Origin: Acetobacterium wieringae
GTDB taxonomy: Bacteria; Bacillota; Clostridia; Eubacteriales; Eubacteriaceae
DNA length: 54,967 nt
Direction: 5' to 3'
Assembly (NCBI RefSeq): GCF_001766835.1
Contig: NZ_LKEU01000028.1
Coordinates: 1-54,967, forward strand
Part shown: one piece after another, positions 1 to 7,925 of the stretch
Layout: every line of letters begins with the position of its first letter
Numbering within the stretch: the stretch's first letter is position 1
Made by a program: the position numbers and the translations under genes
Notes under the pieces: generated by a model
The model's input: the letters and a program-made list of their open reading frames with translations, nothing else
What the model was told of the DNA's origin: nothing
The model's database searches: none

Positions 1-252
1 ATAAAAGACATCCAACATCTCGAATCTGAAACGGTCAGAACCCGTTATGAGCTGAGCCGTCATCTTGCATATCCCTATGATGAGTATCTCAGAAGTGACA
101 TTCTCTCCGATCTGGGCCGGCGATACAATGATCATCCCGCTTATCAGGTCTATATTCAGTTGTTATATAATAACCAGGATCCCATGGAAACCGATGCGTG
201 GTGCGAACATATCTGTCGCCTCGCTCATGGCCACCATGATTCTGAGTATTAG
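1..252 (+). CDS. C-terminal part of an unknown protein, cut by the window edge
   Basis: Frame 1 is open from the first base to a TAG at 250-252, giving 83 residues with no start codon needed, so this is the tail of a gene beginning outside the window. The residues are polar and rich in Tyr, His, Asp and Arg (for example DIQHLESETVRTRYELSR near the start, ending GHHDSEY). They look like a soluble, mostly helical tail. I do not recognise the family. A frame-2 reading at 65-259 overlaps it, but its composition is less protein-like. The gene converges on the histidine kinase downstream. Seen: the open frame. Inferred: that it is translated. Confidence 0.5.
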   Translation: MKDIQHLESETVRTRYELSRHLAYPYDEYLRSDILSDLGRRYNDHPAYQVYIQLLYNNQDPMETDAWCEHICRLAHGHHDSEY

Positions 253-271
253 CATTTAGTTACGACTGGTT

Positions 272-310
272 CAGCTTCCGTGAGGGTGGATCTCACCCTC
301 CGTGAAGCTG
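272..310. repeat. Imperfect inverted repeat between convergent genes
   Basis: Arms CAGCTTC...AGGGTG (272-288) and CACCCT...GAAGCTG (294-310) pair over 7 and 6 bp around a 4-base internal mismatch, with a 5-base loop. A second hairpin (GACCG..GCAAA with its complement) follows at 320-345. Neither has a T-run on the plus side, so they are poor intrinsic terminators for the partial gene, but they may protect or end its transcript. Confidence 0.45.
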
Positions 311-354
311 GGTCGAAATGACCGTGCAAATGGAGTTTGCCGGTCGGAATATAC

Positions 355-386
355 AAAAACGAGCAAGCTTATTAAAAGCATGCTCG
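355..386 (-). terminator. Intrinsic terminator of the agrC-like gene
   Basis: Read on the minus strand, CGAGCATGCTT pairs with AAGCTTGCTCG (one mismatch) around a short AT loop, followed by five T residues. It sits about 10 bases after the stop codon at 397. Confidence 0.8.
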
Positions 387-396
387 CAGCAATCAT

Positions 397-1674
397 CTAA
401 ACAAATAACAGCAGGGAAACCGAGAAGATATTACTCCGCTGGTTAATATCCATCGACCCATCGTATTTTTGTAAAACACTTTTAACATTTTCCAGACCTA
501 ACCCATGTTGACTCGGTTCCTTATTTGTTGACAGATAGCGATTGCCAACTTTTACACGTTCTCCCTGATAGGGATTTTCCACCAGAATAATTAAACGCCC
601 TTTATCATAGTTTATGTTTGTTTTTATCTGTCTTTCTTCTTCCAAATCAGCAACAGCCTCAATAGCGTTATCCAGTAAGTTTCCTAAAATTATCGCCAAA
701 TCAAATGATGGTATGTCCATTTTTTCGGGAATACTCAAATCAAGTGCGATTTTTATATTTTGTTGTTCTGCTGCCTGAATTTTAAAATTTAAAATACTGT
801 CAATATCGATGTTTTCGGTGCACGCATATTGTTTCTTATCGTCATAAACATCAGTCATCTTTGCTAAATGCTTTAAAGCAGCGTCTCTTTCCCCTTTTTC
901 AACCAATGCATAGATAACCGATAAGTGATTACGCAGATCATGCCGCATTGCTTTCGTTGTTTTTAAGGATGACTCCATTAGTTCGAATTGTTTTTGGTAG
1001 TATTTGTTTTGCTGGCCAAGCAAAATTTTATCCATTTTATCGACCATCGAAGCTGAAATGACATCATACAAATAAAACGTTGTAAAATTAACAAGTAATA
1101 TCAGTACCACGCCAATTAAAATCTGCTCCCAGGAAAGACCCGTTGCTTGAAATAAGGTTAGAATAATATATAGAGATGAAATCGGGATTATAATAATTGC
1201 TGCCCAATTAGCAAGCGGGATTATTTCTCCTTTTCTGATATTCTTATAATTGTTTAGGATGCGTATGACCAGATATAGCAAAATTTGAAAAATGAACAGT
1301 CCATATACTGACGAATAGTTGTTAACGGTTATTAAAGAATACTTAAAATAACCACTCAGCAAGGCAACAATCACCTCAATACACATTCCAATTAAATAAA
1401 TCATCAATACCGACAAAAGACGCCTTTTAATCCCAGCTTTATAGTTAAATGACAAACCAAAATAAGCAACGATATTACCGATCATCGTAACGACCGGTAT
1501 ATTAATCGTTAAATATACCAGTGCAATAAATATGTAATATCCCGCATAGGATAAGAATTCTATCCTATGATTGACTTCTTTGGTCTCAAAGAAAATATGC
1601 ATAAATTTATAAACGATATAGGTTCCAAAAATATTGGTTATCAAATATACCATTTCATAGGTGCTTAGCGCCAT
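397..1674 (-). CDS. AgrC-like sensor histidine kinase, GHKL ATPase
   Basis: Membrane sensor kinase of the AgrC/ComD class. The first ~200 of 425 residues form about six hydrophobic segments. A dimerisation helix follows with the phospho-acceptor in MRHDLRNHL (H245). The C-terminus is a GHKL ATPase with an N box (NLLDNAIEAV, about 335-345) and a glycine box (HGLGLENV, near 390). It overlaps the upstream response-regulator gene by one base, so the two are translated together and probably work as a pair. Family members usually sense a secreted peptide, but no agrB/agrD-like gene is visible here, so the ligand is unknown. A terminator follows directly. Confidence 0.88.
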   Translation of the reverse strand: MALSTYEMVYLITNIFGTYIVYKFMHIFFETKEVNHRIEFLSYAGYYIFIALVYLTINIPVVTMIGNIVAYFGLSFNYKAGIKRRLLSVLMIYLIGMCIEVIVALLSGYFKYSLITVNNYSSVYGLFIFQILLYLVIRILNNYKNIRKGEIIPLANWAAIIIIPISSLYIILTLFQATGLSWEQILIGVVLILLVNFTTFYLYDVISASMVDKMDKILLGQQNKYYQKQFELMESSLKTTKAMRHDLRNHLSVIYALVEKGERDAALKHLAKMTDVYDDKKQYACTENIDIDSILNFKIQAAEQQNIKIALDLSIPEKMDIPSFDLAIILGNLLDNAIEAVADLEEERQIKTNINYDKGRLIILVENPYQGERVKVGNRYLSTNKEPSQHGLGLENVKSVLQKYDGSMDINQRSNIFSVSLLLFV

Positions 1675-2396
1675 TAAAGAAACCTCTCACTTTCGTATTT
1701 CATCTGAAGTCCTCTGACTTCTTTCCGCTTTAACTGACTAATTGGCAGACAAGCCGAATTTGACATCACAACCTCGTCATACTTAAATTTGGCTACCTGT
1801 TCATAATTGATAATATACGATTTGTGAATGGTAATAAACCGATATTTTGCCACTTGCCGAAATACCTCATGGAGTTTGCCATAAAATAATTTTTCCCCGG
1901 TTGTGGTCACAATTTTAATTTCTCGATTGACACTCTGAAAATAGATGATGTTTTTTATAGGAATTTTATGTGTCTCCGATCCTATTTTATAACTAAAAAT
2001 GCCACCTAAACGGTTTGCTAATTTCATGGCCAGTTCAACGTCTTTGATTACTTCATCCGGCTCCACTGGTTTTGACAGAAAATGCATTGGCCGAACCTCA
2101 AACAAATCTTTAAAGTAGCTATCTTTACCCGAAACATAGACAATCTGCGTGACCTGGTTGTCCATTTCTTCGCGAATTTTGCGACCCAGATCAAGTCCAT
2201 TAAAACCCTTCATTTCAATGTCCAAAAAGATTAAATCAAAATTATGTTCACGTTCCATATAAATACCAAGTTTTTCAGCCGAATAAAACACTTCAATTTT
2301 CATTTCCTGCAGGGTTGATTTTTTATATTGTAAAATAATACTTTCAATTTCCGAACAGATTCCACGCTGATCATCACAGATTGCGATACTAAACAT
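1674..2396 (-). CDS. AgrA-like response regulator with LytTR DNA-binding domain
   Basis: Cytoplasmic transcription regulator. The receiver domain covers residues 1-125 with acidic D8/D9, phospho-acceptor D59 in FLDIEMKGFNGL and the conserved Lys in LSKPV near 109. A LytTR domain follows (about 135-235), with the typical stretch IHKSYIINYEQV. Length (240 aa) is normal for the family. It is the first gene of the two-gene operon with the AgrC-like kinase. A sigma-A-like promoter lies upstream at 2430-2458. LytTR proteins bind paired half-sites; an ACAGTTG element lies inside this promoter and could support autoregulation (inference). Confidence 0.88.
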   Translation of the reverse strand: MFSIAICDDQRGICSEIESIILQYKKSTLQEMKIEVFYSAEKLGIYMEREHNFDLIFLDIEMKGFNGLDLGRKIREEMDNQVTQIVYVSGKDSYFKDLFEVRPMHFLSKPVEPDEVIKDVELAMKLANRLGGIFSYKIGSETHKIPIKNIIYFQSVNREIKIVTTTGEKLFYGKLHEVFRQVAKYRFITIHKSYIINYEQVAKFKYDEVVMSNSACLPISQLKRKEVRGLQMKYESERFL

Positions 2397-2429
2397 TCAG
2401 GGCACCTTCTCTTTATGGTTTATAAAATC

Positions 2430-2458
2430 ATTTTACATGACAATAAAACAACTGTCCA
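2430..2458 (-). promoter_or_regulatory. Promoter of the agrA/agrC-like operon
   Basis: On the minus strand TGGACA and TAAAAT are separated by 17 bases, about 35 bases before the response-regulator start. The spacer begins with GTTGTTTT, so an ACAGTTG LytTR-like half-site overlaps the -35 element. Confidence 0.55.
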
Positions 2459-2511
2459 GTTTAATGTCGCTATTTAATCCGCTAAAGATGTATTTATTTC
2501 TTAATCCACAA

Positions 2512-2542
2512 TAAAAAAACGCCACCGTTAATACGATAGCGT
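2512..2542 (-). terminator. Intrinsic terminator after the deoxyribosyltransferase-like gene
   Basis: Minus strand: ACGCTATCGT pairs with ACGGTGGCGT over 10 bp (two G-T pairs), then seven T residues. Another hairpin (CAGCACC/GGTGCTG, 2575-2595) lies between it and the stop codon. Confidence 0.8.
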
Positions 2543-2612
2543 CTAAAAAAATGTTCAGTTTTATTTTTAAGTTCCAGCACCCATCATTGGTGCTGTTAAT
2601 CTTTAGTTATTA

Positions 2613-3014
2613 TTAGTTGATGGCATCCACAGCCGTCATCAACTCCAAAATCGATCCATACCAGTTTTTAATCATATGGCGCATCAGCCCCACCTGTTCA
2701 GCTTTGGCCAGCAGCCCAAAGATTGGAATTTTGGAGCCGTAAGCCGCACCAATTTCAGCCCAGGCATCACAGCCGGATGGCCCGACGTAGATAATCAGGT
2801 CGGCACTGGTAACCGATGAGATACAAAAATCAAAAACCCGTGTTCCTTCAGCTGACTCAATAAAATGGGTCAGCTCTTTTTGCGAAAGAAAGGCTTCTTC
2901 CGGCCGTCCTTCCCGGATCCAGGACAGGATTGTATGGCCCCGGCTTTCCAATAAATCAGTCAGCATTTCAACCGCATGCTGATGCTTCCATGATGCAGCA
3001 ATATATATTCTCAT
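2613..3014 (-). CDS. Nucleoside 2-deoxyribosyltransferase-like protein
   Basis: Small (133 aa) soluble protein starting MRIYIAASW, a typical first beta strand and loop of the nucleoside 2-deoxyribosyltransferase-like Rossmann family. The late motif GPSGCDAWAEIGAAYG followed by PIFGL matches the family region that carries the catalytic Glu and the nucleotide-binding glycine. Related proteins either exchange nucleobases on deoxyribonucleosides or act as nucleotide-binding sensors. The true substrate cannot be read here. It is a single-gene unit with its own promoter and terminator. Confidence 0.65.
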   Translation of the reverse strand: MRIYIAASWKHQHAVEMLTDLLESRGHTILSWIREGRPEEAFLSQKELTHFIESAEGTRVFDFCISSVTSADLIIYVGPSGCDAWAEIGAAYGSKIPIFGLLAKAEQVGLMRHMIKNWYGSILELMTAVDAIN

Positions 3015-3052
3015 GATTCCTCCACTTTGCGAATAAGATAAGCTCTTTGTTT

Positions 3053-3081
3053 ATTATAACCGGCTCTACTCTTATTCACAA
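3053..3081 (-). promoter_or_regulatory. Promoter of the deoxyribosyltransferase-like gene
   Basis: Minus strand TTGTGA and TATAAT with a 17-base spacer, ending about 40 bases before the start at 3014. GTGGAGGA serves as the ribosome binding site. Confidence 0.75.
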
Positions 3082-3143
3082 GTAGCGGTCGTCTTTCCGA
3101 TTGGGAATACCGTGCTGTACCAGTCAAATTATCATTGGATAAT

Positions 3144-4508
3144 TTATTTTACTGCACTGCCAGCAACTTTGACTTTTTTCTTCTGTGGTTTGGCTTTACT
3201 GCCATTGCCGCTAAGCATGATGTACCCCTTACCCACGGATAGCCCTTGCACCACGGTGGTAAACAGTACAATGGCATAGGTCGCTACCAAAAACAGGTTA
3301 TAGGTTGGGGTCGTCAGCGAGATACTGGTGCCCATAATCAAAGCCAGGCAGAGGCCGCCTTTTAATCCGGCCCAGGTCATAAAGGCAATAAATCTATGGT
3401 TTGGCATGCCCTTGCTCTTTGGCGGATTTTTATTAAAGATCATTGATGCATAGACTCCCGCCAGTCTGGCGATGGTATTGAAAACAATCGATCCAATGGC
3501 AATGGTGAAGATCATCCCCACTGACAGGGTATTGATGTTTTTGATGTTAAGTAATAATACCCCGACTAGCAAAAATAAGATCCCGTTTAGCAGATTATCG
3601 ACCACTGACCAGAAGGAATAGAATAAATCACGTAATTCCTCGGTCATACAGATATGATTATTTCGCTGCAGTCCGGCAATGGCAGTGGCATAGTAAAGGC
3701 CACAGATCACGGCGGCGATGGGACCCGAGAACGAAAAGTATTCACAAACCAGGTAAGACAGCATTACCGTTAAAATACTGGTAAAGATTTTGATAAAGTT
3801 ATCATTTGACTGCTTAAACACTTCAAACAACAGAAAAGAGATGATAAAACCGACTGCTACGGCCCCCAAAATTTCGGTAGCCAGACCCCAGGTAAAACTC
3901 ATCACGGAGACACTGTTGCTCGAAAGTTTTAAAGCCGTCAGCAGGGTTGCAAAAATCGCTACGGCCACCCCGTCATTGAACAAGGCTTCACCTTCAATGA
4001 TCAGGCCAATGCGTTTGGGTAAACCCGCCTTGGCCAGAATACTCATCGCCGAAATCGGATCGGTTGGCGCCACAATCGCTCCCAGAATACAGGCTTCCAG
4101 AAAGGTAATGTTGACATGAATCAGATAGCCCAAACCAAAGAACAAGAGTCCATACACCACTGTTGAGACCAGGGTTCCGATTATTGCCATACTGGCAATT
4201 AAAAACTTGTCAGCCTTGAAATCGCCAAATTCAATTCGCGAGGCTCCACTAAAGAGCATAAAGCACAGTACACCTTTAAATAAGAAATCCGTAAAGTCAA
4301 ATTCGCGGTAGAGATTTAAAAACTCGATCGGGATATGAACCAGATTCAGGTTTCGGCCAATAATATAAAGCACGACAAAGATAAAACCAAAAACAACCAG
4401 TCCAATTTCGTAGGGTAGTTTGATTGTTTTTTCATTAATAAAACTAAACACAACGACTAAAAAAAGCAGGGCGCTGAACAGGATGAGCAACTGATCAAAG
4501 TTATACAT
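3144..4508 (-). CDS. CPA1-type Na+/H+ antiporter
   Basis: Integral membrane cation/proton antiporter, about 12 hydrophobic segments in 454 residues. Diagnostic motifs are APTDP (147-151) and EGEALFNDG (172-180), whose Asp is the ion-binding aspartate of CPA1 exchangers. It likely expels Na+ (or Li+/K+) in exchange for protons, relevant in an anaerobe that may use Na+ bioenergetics. The start at 4508 was chosen because AAGGAG lies six bases upstream. A longer open frame to 4610 would run through an intrinsic terminator in the leader and add a non-homologous N-terminus. The C-terminal tail is lysine-rich and cytosolic. Ion specificity is not readable. Confidence 0.88.
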   Translation of the reverse strand: MYNFDQLLILFSALLFLVVVFSFINEKTIKLPYEIGLVVFGFIFVVLYIIGRNLNLVHIPIEFLNLYREFDFTDFLFKGVLCFMLFSGASRIEFGDFKADKFLIASMAIIGTLVSTVVYGLLFFGLGYLIHVNITFLEACILGAIVAPTDPISAMSILAKAGLPKRIGLIIEGEALFNDGVAVAIFATLLTALKLSSNSVSVMSFTWGLATEILGAVAVGFIISFLLFEVFKQSNDNFIKIFTSILTVMLSYLVCEYFSFSGPIAAVICGLYYATAIAGLQRNNHICMTEELRDLFYSFWSVVDNLLNGILFLLVGVLLLNIKNINTLSVGMIFTIAIGSIVFNTIARLAGVYASMIFNKNPPKSKGMPNHRFIAFMTWAGLKGGLCLALIMGTSISLTTPTYNLFLVATYAIVLFTTVVQGLSVGKGYIMLSGNGSKAKPQKKKVKVAGSAVK

Positions 4509-4544
4509 TTCTTTCTCCTTTTGATTCATCAAAAAAATTTGCGC

Positions 4545-4586
4545 AAAAAAAAGGCGACAACAAAATAGGCTCACCTTGTTATCACC
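4545..4586 (-). terminator. Intrinsic terminator inside the antiporter leader (attenuator)
   Basis: Minus strand GGTGATAACAA pairs with TTGTTGTCGCC over 11 bp (two G-T pairs, 12-base loop) and is followed by eight T residues. It lies downstream of the antiporter promoter and only 36 bases before its start codon, so it must be read through for expression. Confidence 0.85.
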
Positions 4587-4657
4587 TTTGATACGTCCGA
4601 GTCTAAACAACAGTATACTAACTGATTATTGATGTTAACCTAGTATACTTATGAAAC
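4587..4657 (-). promoter_or_regulatory. Leader RNA upstream of the attenuator, possible riboswitch aptamer
   Basis: About 70 bases lie between the predicted transcription start and the terminator. They contain a 9-bp stem made by AGTATACTA (4612-4620 and 4641-4649) with a 20-base loop. UUGUU (RNA of 4606-4610) could compete for AACAA of the terminator's 5' arm. The layout (promoter, compact fold, terminator, transporter) is that of a transcriptional riboswitch or other attenuator. I cannot match it to a named class by eye. Confidence 0.5.
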
Positions 4658-4664
4658 TTCCTGA

Positions 4665-4693
4665 AGTATAGCACTTTGAAATTGATGTGTCAA
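4665..4693 (-). promoter_or_regulatory. Sigma-A promoter of the antiporter
   Basis: Minus strand TTGACA (4688-4693) and TATACT (4665-4670) with a 17-base spacer, close to consensus. The start site is expected near 4658, giving a leader of about 150 bases. Confidence 0.85.
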
Positions 4694-4761
4694 TGGCTTT
4701 TTATAATAATTTTACGTGATTTTTTATGTAAACGAGACGCTGTTTTTTCGTTATTTTTCTA

Positions 4762-5991
4762 TCAAACTTTGTCCTGTTTTCGTAGTATATCCATCGGTTT
4801 AACTGGTGCGCACATCTGTAGATAATAACGCATTTTAGGGTGGGGCGTCGACTCAATGGTTGTACCCTCGACATCTGTCATCATCGTAATCGTTTGGCTG
4901 ATAAAACCTTTTCCGGGAATCATAATCTCGACCGTATCACCAATTGACACCTTGTTGCGCTGTTCAATCAGGGCCATGCCGGTGCGCTCATTATATTCCA
5001 GCACCAGACCGACAAAATCATAAGCCCGGGTATAACTGCCGGTTCCGTAATTCTGGTCAGCCGCTGTCGTTTTGCCACTATAAAACCCCTTTGTGTAATT
5101 ACGGTGACTGACCTTGGTAAGCTCCTCATAATAGCTCGCATCAAGCTCAGTTACGCCGGGGTGATCAAGACAATAATCGATGGCCTTACGATAGGCTGAC
5201 ACCACCGTCGCCACATAATAAAGACTTTTCATCCGTCCTTCGATTTTAAAGCTATCGACCCCGGCTTTCATCAGATCGGGAATTTCATCAATCAGACATA
5301 AATCCTTGGAGTTGAAAATAAACGAACCGCTGGCATCCTCTTCAATCGAAAACGCTTCATCGGGCCGGGTTTCTTCAATCAAGTGATACTTCCACCGACA
5401 GGGATGGGCACAGTCGCCCTGATTGGAATTTCGACCAGTCATGTAATGACTGAGCAGACAACGTCCCGAATAGGAGATACACATCGCACCGTGTACAAAT
5501 ATTTCAATTTCCATTTCCGGCGCCACCTGTTCCCGGATTTCCCGGATTTCACGAAGGCCCAGCTCCCGGGCCAGGACAATCCGTCTGGCGCCCTGGGCAT
5601 GCCAGAATGCCACACTCCGCCAATTGGTATTGTTGGCTTGGGTGCTCACCGATATTTTTAAGTCCGGCGCCACTTCCCGAACCACCGAAAAAACCCCGGG
5701 ATCAGCCACGATTACGCCATCAATTCCGAGACTCTGCAGTTCACTGACATAGTCGGGCAGACCTACCAGGTCGTCATTGTGGGGAATCATGTTCAAGGTG
5801 ACATAAATTTTTTTATTCTGTTCATGAACATACGCAACAGCCTCTGCCAGTTCTTCATTGTCAAAGTTGTCCGCCTTAGCGCGGAGCCCAAATTTCTTGC
5901 CGGCGCAATAGACTGCATCGGCACCGTAATGGAGGGCATACTTCAATTTTTCAAAATTTCCTGCCGGTGCTAATAGTTCCGGTTTTTTCAT
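4762..5991 (-). CDS. trhP: TrhP-type tRNA U34 hydroxylation protein (peptidase U32 family)
   Basis: Member of the former peptidase U32 family, now known in E. coli and B. subtilis to make 5-hydroxyuridine at tRNA position 34 using prephenate. A TIM-barrel N-terminus begins KPELLAPAGNFEKLKYAL. The family signature HGAMCISYSGRC is followed by four cysteines at about 171, 178, 194 and 198 that fit an Fe-S site. The 409 residues match the B. subtilis YrrO (TrhP2) length. It lies directly after trmR, whose product methylates the hydroxyl that TrhP makes, and the mltG-trmR-trhP order is the B. subtilis yrrL-yrrM-(yrrN)-yrrO order with yrrN missing. GGAG sits just before the ATG. Confidence 0.85.
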   Translation of the reverse strand: MKKPELLAPAGNFEKLKYALHYGADAVYCAGKKFGLRAKADNFDNEELAEAVAYVHEQNKKIYVTLNMIPHNDDLVGLPDYVSELQSLGIDGVIVADPGVFSVVREVAPDLKISVSTQANNTNWRSVAFWHAQGARRIVLARELGLREIREIREQVAPEMEIEIFVHGAMCISYSGRCLLSHYMTGRNSNQGDCAHPCRWKYHLIEETRPDEAFSIEEDASGSFIFNSKDLCLIDEIPDLMKAGVDSFKIEGRMKSLYYVATVVSAYRKAIDYCLDHPGVTELDASYYEELTKVSHRNYTKGFYSGKTTAADQNYGTGSYTRAYDFVGLVLEYNERTGMALIEQRNKVSIGDTVEIMIPGKGFISQTITMMTDVEGTTIESTPHPKMRYYLQMCAPVKPMDILRKQDKV

Positions 5992-6043
5992 ATGTTTCTC
6001 CGTTCTTTAACTCTTGTTTAAATTCTCTTCCTATTAATAATAA

Positions 6044-6703
6044 CTAAATCGTTTCAATATTCTTTTTCCAGCTGATTGCCAACCCGTCTCCTAAGGGCAG
6101 GATGCTAGTTATCAATTGGGGGTGATTCGAGATGGTTTCCAGATACACCCGCATCCGTTTAACGATAGTTATTTTCCGGCGAATAACCAGCTCATTGGTG
6201 GCAATCATACCTTTAAACAGCACATTGTCAGAAATCAATAGTCCACCAGGTTTTAAGCACCGCAAACAATCATCCAGCAAGTGGATATAGTGACCTTTGG
6301 CGCCATCTAAAAAAATCATATCATAGGTTTTCTCCAATTTGGCCAGTTTTTCCTGAGCATCCCCGACCATCAGATTAATCTGATTTTTCAGTCCCAGACT
6401 GGTAATATTTTCGTCGGCTTGAACCACCATATTTAAATTTCGTTCAATGGTATCCACCTGTCCCAAAGAACCCATGGCTTGGGCAAAAATTGATGCCGAA
6501 AACCCGACGGCTGTACCAACTTCCAGAATGGTTCGAATTTTTTGAGCCGCGATCAATAGTTCAATGTGTTTTTGCACTTCTTTATGGATGATCGGAATCG
6601 CATCATCCATGGCTCTTTTGCGGAATTCTTCAATTTGGGGACGATCTGCCGGAATTAATCCTCTCAGATAGTCTTCAATATAATCTTGTACAATTTCACT
6701 CAC
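6044..6703 (-). CDS. trmR: TrmR, tRNA 5-hydroxyuridine O-methyltransferase
   Basis: Class I SAM methyltransferase of the O-methyltransferase family 3 (YrrM/TrmR), 219 aa. The SAM-binding motif ILEVGTAVGFSASIFA lies at about 59-74 and the metal and catalytic region DMIFLDGAKGHY at about 127-138. TrmR converts 5-hydroxyuridine-34 to 5-methoxyuridine in tRNAs reading four-codon boxes. It starts at GTG with AAGGA upstream, and sits between mltG and trhP, so consecutive enzymes of one modification are co-transcribed. Functional naming follows the B. subtilis homologue and gene order. Confidence 0.8.
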   Translation of the reverse strand: MSEIVQDYIEDYLRGLIPADRPQIEEFRKRAMDDAIPIIHKEVQKHIELLIAAQKIRTILEVGTAVGFSASIFAQAMGSLGQVDTIERNLNMVVQADENITSLGLKNQINLMVGDAQEKLAKLEKTYDMIFLDGAKGHYIHLLDDCLRCLKPGGLLISDNVLFKGMIATNELVIRRKITIVKRMRVYLETISNHPQLITSILPLGDGLAISWKKNIETI

Positions 6704-6722
6704 TGTTTTTCCTTCAATCTTC

Positions 6723-6750
6723 TAAAATAATGGCCCCTTTACGGGGCCAT
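6723..6750 (-). terminator. Stem-loop after mltG
   Basis: Perfect 8-bp stem ATGGCCCC/GGGGCCAT with a 5-base loop. On the minus strand it is followed by TATTTTAG, a short T-tract. It lies between mltG and trmR, so it probably lowers rather than stops downstream transcription. Confidence 0.6.
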
Positions 6751-6769
6751 CTGGTTGTTTCATTATTGA

Positions 6770-7849
6770 CTAATTCCCCATGTATTTTTCCACATCCTGA
6801 AGATGTTCTTCATAGGTTTCATTAAAATATATTTTTCCCGAATTCATATCAGCGACAAAGTATAAATAGTTGGTTTCAGCCGGGTACAAAGCCGCTTCCA
6901 GGGATGTTTCGCCAAAAGAGCAAATCGGTCCATAGGGTAATCCGGTATTGATATAGGTATTATAGGGCGATGGAAATTGGGTTTGTTCAGTGGTTAAAAC
7001 GGCTGTTTTTTCACCCCGGGCATAATCCACCGTGATATCAGACTGCAGCGGCATATTGGCAGCAATCCGGTTGTAAAAGACACTGGCGGCATTGGCTTTA
7101 TCTTCAACCAGTTTGGTTTCCAATTCCACAATCGACGCCATAATGACAATCTCATCCACGGTTTTACCCATTTCTTTGGTTCGTTTTAAATAGTCCTGAT
7201 CATAAACCTCCACAAAACGATCCAACATGGCGGTTACAACTTCTGATGGCTCAGTATCCGGTGAAAAGCTATAGGTATCAGGAAAGAGGTAGCCCTCCAG
7301 AGTGCGGCTCACCCCATCTTTTTCAGTCAGGGGAATGCTACTGAGGATCGGATAATTTTTTTGATATTCGGCCACTTTCTTTGTTTCTTCAATAAAGGCA
7401 TCAGCATCGCAGACATTCTTTTCTTCTAAAATTTCGGCAAATTCAGAAATATTGCGGCCTTCCGGAATGGTCACGGTAGCATCAGCGACATCACCGCTGA
7501 CCAGACGGTCTAAAATCTGTTGAGCGGATTCGGTGGGACTGAAGGCATAATAGCCCGATTGGATCTGGTTGGCGGTATTTTCTTTCTTGGCCAGCATTTC
7601 AAAGGCAAAAGCATCCCGGATCAGGTTATTTTCTGCCAATGTCTCGGCGACCTCACTGATCACGGCCCCATCGTCAATTTGAACATAGACAAGCTCTCCA
7701 TCGCCTACTGGTTCTAACATTTGACCAATAAAATAATTAAAACTGAATATCCCAGTTGCGCCAAAAACGACTAATAATAACAGTATAATGGCAATAAGTT
7801 TTCCCGTTTTACGGGACGAGGGTCTGGTTTGATTGCTTCGATTACGCAT
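6770..7849 (-). CDS. mltG: Endolytic murein transglycosylase MltG
   Basis: Membrane-anchored lytic transglycosylase that cuts nascent glycan strands and so sets their length. One transmembrane helix (about 18-40) follows a basic N-terminus. The extracellular part has a LysM-like region, then the YceG catalytic domain. SIVELETK places the expected catalytic glutamate at E242, and later ITVDYA and YNTYINTGLP are typical. At 359 aa it is normal length. It heads the mltG-trmR-trhP group. An intrinsic terminator lies only ~30 bases before its start, leaving little room for a separate promoter. Confidence 0.92.
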   Translation of the reverse strand: MRNRSNQTRPSSRKTGKLIAIILLLLVVFGATGIFSFNYFIGQMLEPVGDGELVYVQIDDGAVISEVAETLAENNLIRDAFAFEMLAKKENTANQIQSGYYAFSPTESAQQILDRLVSGDVADATVTIPEGRNISEFAEILEEKNVCDADAFIEETKKVAEYQKNYPILSSIPLTEKDGVSRTLEGYLFPDTYSFSPDTEPSEVVTAMLDRFVEVYDQDYLKRTKEMGKTVDEIVIMASIVELETKLVEDKANAASVFYNRIAANMPLQSDITVDYARGEKTAVLTTEQTQFPSPYNTYINTGLPYGPICSFGETSLEAALYPAETNYLYFVADMNSGKIYFNETYEEHLQDVEKYMGN

Positions 7850-7878
7850 CGTTCACCTGCTTTCATTTCTAAAACCAT

Positions 7879-7925
7879 AAAAAGAATATAGGACCGCGAT
7901 AGAGGTGGGCACCTATATTCTTTTT
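7879..7925 (-). terminator. Intrinsic terminator after ylbF
   Basis: GAATATAGG pairs with CCTATATTC around a 19-base loop and is followed by TTTTT on the minus strand. The plus strand also has a T-run. It lies between the ylbF stop and the mltG start. Confidence 0.8.

Noticed and set aside
65..259. 64-aa plus-strand frame starting MHIPMMSISE
   Set aside because: It overlaps frame 1, which is open from base 1 to 252 and has a better soluble-protein composition. Frame 2 looks like a shadow.
3790..4119. 109-aa plus-strand frame opposite the antiporter
   Set aside because: Antisense shadow of transmembrane codons.
4509..4610. 34-residue N-terminal extension of the antiporter
   Set aside because: It would be read through the leader's terminator stem, has no ribosome site, and family members start with the MYNFDQ-like first helix. 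AAGGAG precedes the start at 4508.
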